A DNA stretch of 64,000 nt from Epithemia pelagica (lineage: Eukaryota; Bacillariophyta; Bacillariophyceae; Surirellales; Surirellaceae), in NCBI GenBank assembly GCA_946965045.2, contig OX337233.1:3348001-3412000 (forward strand), written 5' to 3'. The notes beneath the pieces were generated by a model. The model did no database searches. It saw only the letters and a list, made by a program, of their open reading frames with translations, and was not told the origin of the DNA. The first letter of the stretch is position 1, and every line of letters starts with the position of its first letter. Both the position numbers and the translations under genes were made by a program. Below, piece after piece: positions 62,694 to 64,000 of this stretch.

Positions 62694-64000
62694 ATGAGCA
62701 CAGGATCTTCCCTCGTCTCCCTTGCGGATGTTCAACGCTTCCAAAAGCGCTTCGATCAAGCCTCGGCTTCAGATTCTTCCTCTGCTCTTTCCACCCTCAA
62801 GTTGAAAGACGACGACGATGACAAGTACTACGTCCGTCTCTTGCCATTCCGAGATGGCGTGGATGAAGAGCCCTCGAATCTCTTCCTGTGGGTCCTCCAT
62901 TTTGTTGACAAGGTCAAGATCTCCGGTCATCCAGAGCCCTTTGCTGCCTGCTGCACCTACTTTCCCCGTGTTACCACAAGTCTCGTAGCGGACAAGTTCC
63001 ATGATGCATTCCAGGCCTTGCCTGATGGCGCCGACCTCGATGAGGCGTGTTTCAAACGGTTGATTGCTATGATCTTCGAACCCAAGTTGACGGTTTCCGA
63101 AGTCAATGCCTTTCGGGCACACCTTCTTAGCGGTCCTCGCAAGCCACCTGATATGAACGTGGATATCCATTATCACACCCTCCAGAAGATTTCCAACGGT
63201 CTCCGTTACTTGTCTAACGACAACGCTGTCCAAGCCCTCACTGACGATGAGTTGAAGCAAGCCTTCTATCTCGGCTCCCCTGTTGCTTGGCGCAACGAGT
63301 TCAAGACGGCCAATCCCTTGGTTGCAGATTTGGTGAATCATTTCAACATCACCGACCTTCTTCATGCGATGCGTGGCTATCAAAAGGTCTCCCAAGAAAA
63401 GATGGCTGCCAATGCACAGTCCCAGGCCAAGTCCCGCAATCCTCGCGATGATTCCACTTCTCGCGGTTCCACGAAGCGTTTTCGCTCCTCTAATGGTGGC
63501 CGTGGCGGTCTCCGCGGCGGCAATCGCCAGTCCAATGGTGGACGCCAAGCGTCCGGTGATCGTCCCGTCAATGACGGCGATGCCTGTCCTTACAAGGACG
63601 CGATTCCTTCGCACGCCAATCATACTTGGGCCAACTGCATCTACAACCCGCAGTCCTCCAATTTTAACCAAGAGCGTTTCAACGCCTTTCTTGCCCGTAC
63701 CGGGTCTGGTCTTCGTACCGCTACTGGGTCTCATCCCAACAATGGTTCTCAGAACCAAGGCCGTAACGGCCAAGGCTCTCGTAGCCAGGGAACTCCCTCG
63801 TCTGAAGGATCGCGCCCTATTGGTTCCAGTTGGGGCGCTGTTCCCCGTCGTTCTGGATCTGGCTCAGACCAGCATGCCTCTGAAGGCACCAGCACAGGCG
63901 ACAATCCACCGGTTGATCCGTCGTTGGCCGAGCCGTTGCCTTCTGTGCAAGACGCGGCTTATCGTGCTCGTCAACGCCCTCTCACTGATATCCGTGATTG
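62694..64000 (+). CDS. Ty3/gypsy Gag(-Pol), 5' partial (gypsy 2)
   Basis: The ATG at 62694 opens 435 codons with no stop to the window end. The first ~230 residues align with gypsy 1 Gag (LKLKDDDDDKYYVRLLPF, LFLWVLHFVDKVKISGHP, RGYQKVSQEKM). An Arg/Gly-rich segment follows, then a Cys/His motif with the same spacing as gypsy 1 (CPYKDAIPSHANHTWANC). Many substitutions separate the two Gags, so they are distinct lineages, not copies made with the array. Confidence 0.9.
   Translation, partial: MSTGSSLVSLADVQRFQKRFDQASASDSSSALSTLKLKDDDDDKYYVRLLPFRDGVDEEPSNLFLWVLHFVDKVKISGHPEPFAACCTYFPRVTTSLVADKFHDAFQALPDGADLDEACFKRLIAMIFEPKLTVSEVNAFRAHLLSGPRKPPDMNVDIHYHTLQKISNGLRYLSNDNAVQALTDDELKQAFYLGSPVAWRNEFKTANPLVADLVNHFNITDLLHAMRGYQKVSQEKMAANAQSQAKSRNPRDDSTSRGSTKRFRSSNGGRGGLRGGNRQSNGGRQASGDRPVNDGDACPYKDAIPSHANHTWANCIYNPQSSNFNQERFNAFLARTGSGLRTATGSHPNNGSQNQGRNGQGSRSQGTPSSEGSRPIGSSWGAVPRRSGSGSDQHASEGTSTGDNPPVDPSLAEPLPSVQDAAYRARQRPLTDIRD

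Larger units (their letters stand above)
5033..64000. repeat. Five-unit head-to-tail segmental duplication array (9.8-kb basic unit)
   Basis: U1 5033-14821 (9,789 bp, no retroelement), U2 14822-30846, U3 30847-47007, U4 47008-60342, U5 60343 to past the window end. The same order of genes and fragments repeats with only scattered base changes, so the units are recent. Each internal border is the same fusion: kelch coding sequence ending GATTCTTGT joined to cyclase exon 2 starting CAGTTCATTGG. Length differences come from copia elements in U2 and U3, a deletion plus a gypsy element in U4, and a gypsy element in U5. The left end continues into the single-copy cyclase gene; the right end is outside the window. 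Confidence 0.95.
62350..64000 (+). mobile_element. Ty3/gypsy element, 5' part (gypsy 2, U5), runs off the window
   Basis: The LTR (62350-62565) starts TGCGGTACCC and ends GGGTATGGCA like gypsy 1 but differs much in between, so it is a sister subfamily. The 5 bases before it, GGGTG, should be the target duplication. CTCTGATCAGA follows the LTR as in gypsy 1. Confidence 0.9.

Noticed and set aside
5033-64000. Idea that the array is an assembly artefact
   Set aside because: Units differ by private substitutions, indels, distinct retroelements with proper target duplications and different deletions. Collapsing or false duplication would not create these, although exact copy number still needs spanning reads.
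1-64000. CRISPR arrays, tRNA or rRNA genes, bacterial operons
   Set aside because: No regularly spaced short repeats, no cloverleaf or rRNA-like sequence noticed; gene structure is eukaryotic.

Overview
The window looks like nuclear DNA of a pennate (probably raphid) diatom. Reasons: short GT-AG introns, a receptor-type nucleotide cyclase fused to a phosphodiesterase, Ty1/copia elements whose protease reads DNQST where most copia proteases have DSG/DTG, Crinkler-like genes and kelch genes. A Seminavis-like species is my guess from memory of such gene families, not something the sequence proves. No bacterial signals (operons, ribosome binding sites, CRISPR), tRNA or rRNA were seen.

Layout. 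1-312 is the 3' end of a mitochondrial carrier gene. 1108-5445 (minus) is an eight-exon membrane guanylyl cyclase/phosphodiesterase gene that carries a one-base deletion in its catalytic core. From 5033 to the right end the window is a head-to-tail segmental array of a 9.8-kb unit: U1 5033-14821, U2 14822-30846, U3 30847-47007, U4 47008-60342, U5 60343 to beyond 64000. Each unit starts inside cyclase exon 2 and ends inside a 5'-truncated kelch gene, so the same kelch::cyclase junction recurs four times. In order, a complete unit holds: the cyclase 5' end; an upstream region with a hairpin; the left arm of a ~400-bp inverted repeat; a Crinkler-like nuclease/kinase gene; a polo-like-kinase fragment; a cyclase exon-4 fragment; the right inverted-repeat arm; a 53-codon ORF; a 466-aa Tubby/LURP-one-like gene; a kelch C-terminal scrap; a kelch gene with an in-frame stop; and the truncated kelch gene.

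Retroelements explain the unequal unit lengths. U1 has none. U2 and U3 each hold a full ~6.2-kb copia element (minus strand) at exactly the same base with the same TTGCT target site, so one insertion was later duplicated with its unit. U3 also has a second, truncated copia sharing an LTR, which replaces DNA up to the tip of the left inverted-repeat arm. U4 lost ~1.9 kb upstream of its Crinkler-like gene and gained a complete Ty3/gypsy element whose 3' LTR ends 66 bp before the gene's ATG. U5 has a related gypsy element that runs off the window.

Gene condition. The Crinkler-like gene is open in all four visible units and almost identical between them. The Tubby-like gene is open in U1 and U3 but broken in U2 (nonsense) and U4 (283-bp deletion). 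The kelch and secondary cyclase copies are broken in every unit. The array therefore mainly amplifies the Crinkler-like gene and, secondarily, the Tubby-like gene.
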